DNA of 40,924 nucleotides. It comes from CAZJNX01 sp964547415. GTDB taxonomy: Bacteria > Pseudomonadota > Alphaproteobacteria > Rhizobiales > Amorphaceae. Each line of letters opens with the position of its first letter. The first letter of the stretch is position 1. Below the pieces are notes generated by a model. It searched no databases. It had not been told where the DNA came from and was given only the letters and a program-made list of their open reading frames with translations. The stretch is from NCBI GenBank assembly GCA_964547415.1, contig CAZJNX010000012.1:1-40924 (forward strand), read 5' to 3'. This document shows positions 38,931 through 40,924 of this stretch, piece by piece. Both the position numbers and the translations under genes were made by a program.

Positions 38931-40924
38931 ATGGACGAGGTGGTGAAGGAGCGGGCGCGCCCGGGCGCCGAGGGCCGGCTGCCGGGGCCGGGGGACACGG
39001 TCTTTCTCGTGGACGGCTCGTCCTTCGTCTTTCGCGCCTACTTCCAGTCCATGAACCAGGACCGGCGCTACAACTACCGCGCCGACGGCCTGCCGACGGG
39101 CGCGGTGCGCCTGTTCTGCAACAAGCTGTTCCAGTTCGTGCGGGAGGGGGCGGTCGGCGTCAGGCCGAGCCACCTCGCCATCATCTTCGACAAGTCGGAG
39201 GATTCCTTCCGCCGGGAGATCTACCCGCCCTACAAGACCAACCGGTCCGAGCCGCCCGACGACCTCGTCCCCCAGTTCCCGCTCATGCGCGCGGCCGTCT
39301 CCGCCTTCGGCATGACGCCGGTGGAACAGGTCCGCTACGAGGCGGACGACCTCATCGCCACCTACGCCCGGGAAGCGGCCGAACGCGGCGCCGACGTCCT
39401 CGTCATCTCCGCGGACAAGGACCTCATGCAGCTCGTCGGCCCGCACGTGTCCATGTACGACCCGGCCTCGGGCGAGAACCGCGGCCGCGGGCAGGGGAAG
39501 ATGGGCGTGAGGCCCGAGCGGCGGATCGGCGTCGAGGAGGTGATGGACTACTTCGGCGTGCCGCCGGAGAAGGTGGTGGATGTCCAGGCGCTCGCGGGCG
39601 ATTCCACCGACAACGTGCCGGGCGTTCCCGGCATCGGGGTGAAGACGGCCGCCCAGCTCATCGGCGAGTACGGCGACCTCGAGACGCTCCTCGCCAACGC
39701 CGGGACGATCAAGCAGCCCAAGCGGCGCGAGAACCTGATCGAGAACGCCGAGCAGGCGCGCATCTCGCGGCGGCTCGTCGCGCTGGTGGACGACGTGCCG
39801 CTGGAGGTCCCGCTCGCCGACCTCGCCTTCGCCGAGCCCGATCCGAAGGCCCTCGTCGCCTTCTTCAAGGCGATGGACTTCTCCACCCTTACCCGCCGCG
39901 CGGCGGAGGAGTACGGGGTGGACGCCGCCGCCATCGCGCCCGATCCGCGCTACCTCAGGCTCGGCGAGGGTGCCCTCGACGCGCTGGTGGGCGAGGAGGA
40001 GGCGGCGCCTGCGCCCGCGACGGCCGCCGGTGAGGCGCCGGCGCTGACGCCGGCCGCCCTCGCCGCGGCCCGGAAGGCGGAAGGGGCGGCGACCACCATC
40101 GACCGGTCGGCCTACGAGGTCGTGACGGACGAGGCGGCACTCGACCGCTGGGTCACGGCCATCGAGGCGGCCGGCATCGTCGCCATCGACACCGAGACCA
40201 CCTCCCTCGATCCCATGCAGTGCGACCTCGTCGGGATCAGCCTCGCGGTCGCGCCGGGCCTTGCCTGCTATATCCCCGTCGGCCACGTGGCGGGGGAGGG
40301 GCTCCTGGGCGGCGGCGAGGCGCCGGCGCAGCTCCCCCGCGAGCAGGTGCTCGACCGCCTGAAGGGCGTGCTCGCCGACCCGTCGATCCTGAAGGTCGGG
40401 CAGAACCTCAAGTACGACATTCTCGTCCTCGAGAACTGCGGCCTTGCCCTCCACCCGTTCGACGACACCATGCTCCTGTCGTACGCGGCCGACGGCGGGG
40501 TCTCGAGCCACGGGATGGACGAGCTCTCCAAGCGCTGGCTCGGCCACGCGCCGATCCCGTTCAAGGACGTGGCGGGCAGCGGCAAGGCACAGGTCACCTT
40601 CGACAGGGTGCCGGTGGACAAGGCGGCCGAATACGCCGCCGAGGACGCGGACGTGACCTTCCGCCTGTGGCGCGTCCTGCGCCCGCGCCTTCCCGAGCGC
40701 CACGTGACGGCCGTCTACGAGACGCTGGAGCGGCCGCTCGTGCCCGTGCTCGCGCGGATGGAGAGCCGCGGGGTGAAGGTGGACCGGCAGGTGCTCTCGC
40801 GGATGTCCGGCGACTTCGCCCAGAAGCTCGCCCGGATCGAGGCGGAGATCCACGAGGTGGCGGGCGAGCCGTTCAACGTCGGCTCCCCGAAGCAGGTGGG
40901 CGACATCCTGTTCGGCAAGATGGG
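38931..40924 (+). CDS. polA: DNA polymerase I, 3' end beyond the window
   Basis: The first 664 codons of DNA polymerase I, which removes RNA primers and fills repair gaps. Residues about 22-310 form the 5' nuclease domain: FLVDGSSFVFRAYF (D28), YEADDLIATYA (E137, D139, D140), ISADKDLMQLV (D162, D164) and LAGDSTDNVPGVPGIG (D224, D227). Residues about 395-580 form the proofreading exonuclease with its motifs intact: IDTETTSLDP (D420, E422), GQNLKYD and YAAEDADVTF. The polymerase domain begins near residue 600 (YETLERPLVPVLARMESRGV) and is cut at the window edge. ATG 38931 has GGGAG 7 bases upstream. About 20 extra residues precede the nuclease fold. Divergent from the small secreted-protein gene. 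Confidence 0.96.
   Translation, partial: MDEVVKERARPGAEGRLPGPGDTVFLVDGSSFVFRAYFQSMNQDRRYNYRADGLPTGAVRLFCNKLFQFVREGAVGVRPSHLAIIFDKSEDSFRREIYPPYKTNRSEPPDDLVPQFPLMRAAVSAFGMTPVEQVRYEADDLIATYAREAAERGADVLVISADKDLMQLVGPHVSMYDPASGENRGRGQGKMGVRPERRIGVEEVMDYFGVPPEKVVDVQALAGDSTDNVPGVPGIGVKTAAQLIGEYGDLETLLANAGTIKQPKRRENLIENAEQARISRRLVALVDDVPLEVPLADLAFAEPDPKALVAFFKAMDFSTLTRRAAEEYGVDAAAIAPDPRYLRLGEGALDALVGEEEAAPAPATAAGEAPALTPAALAAARKAEGAATTIDRSAYEVVTDEAALDRWVTAIEAAGIVAIDTETTSLDPMQCDLVGISLAVAPGLACYIPVGHVAGEGLLGGGEAPAQLPREQVLDRLKGVLADPSILKVGQNLKYDILVLENCGLALHPFDDTMLLSYAADGGVSSHGMDELSKRWLGHAPIPFKDVAGSGKAQVTFDRVPVDKAAEYAAEDADVTFRLWRVLRPRLPERHVTAVYETLERPLVPVLARMESRGVKVDRQVLSRMSGDFAQKLARIEAEIHEVAGEPFNVGSPKQVGDILFGKM

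Noticed and set aside
38277..40853. Open frame of 858 codons on the minus strand opposite polA
   Set aside because: Only the last 181 codons, from ATG 38822, look like a real protein. The rest is a shadow of polA, full of Asp/Glu/His/Arg/Val runs typical of antisense frames in GC-rich genes.

Overview
The window reads as a chromosomal segment of a very GC-rich alphaproteobacterium (GC judged by eye to be above 70 percent). Evidence for this is the mtaB-ftsY overlap, the operon of a MaoC-Pta fusion, acetate kinase and a DUF3141 protein, two TRAP transporters, an lrgAB pair and tandem COG0523 GTPases. I infer a Hyphomicrobiales/Rhodobacterales-type organism and do not name a genus. I saw no rRNA, tRNA, CRISPR array, integrase or insertion sequence. 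Genes are tightly packed, with many 4-base ATGA stop/start overlaps.

Layout. 1-6.2 kb: a PAS protein with a degenerate HWE-kinase-like tail faces the minus-strand operon DUF3141, maoC-pta, ackA. 6.4-9.2 kb: tusA converges on mtaB-ftsY across a strong hairpin. 9.2-10.8 kb: a 491-base gene-free stretch, then lrgA-lrgB. 10.8-14.0 kb: a membrane-anchored alpha/beta hydrolase, then a translationally coupled PRC-barrel and CAP-domain pair of secreted proteins. 14.2-14.9 kb: gene debris, namely a 66-codon Tat-signal frame on the minus strand next to a frameshifted family 5 ABC solute-binding protein on the plus strand. 15.0-19.5 kb: an Old Yellow Enzyme-type reductase, divergent from TRAP operon 1 (dctP-dctQ-dctM).

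19.4-25.7 kb: a minus-strand run of TRAP operon 2 (dctP, dctQ, dctM), two different COG0523 metal-chaperone-type GTPases and a WD40 protein. The dctM stop and the first GTPase start are only 2 bases apart. This transporter, metallochaperone and beta-propeller cluster is the best candidate for an undescribed functional unit. 26.0-28.0 kb: a phosphoribosyltransferase, a dienelactone-hydrolase-like protein and a periplasmic rhodanese. 28.2-29.1 kb: a GH15 glucoamylase/trehalase-type gene broken by one extra base and truncated. 29.3-30.6 kb: a Bcr/CflA-type drug exporter.

30.7-34.4 kb: a 1010-residue RTX protein with a predicted seven-bladed propeller head, followed by a frameshifted CSLREC/beta-helix remnant. 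34.5-35.9 kb: a TetR regulator divergent from an NAD(P)-binding oxidoreductase, with three copies of the palindrome TTGAC-N5-GTCAA around their start region. 35.9-38.8 kb: a bifunctional class A penicillin-binding protein and a small secreted protein. 38.9 kb to the end: polA, cut by the window edge.

Three decayed genes (14.4, 28.3 and 34.1 kb) show that accessory secretion and uptake functions are being lost here, while housekeeping genes (mtaB, ftsY, polA, the penicillin-binding protein) look intact.
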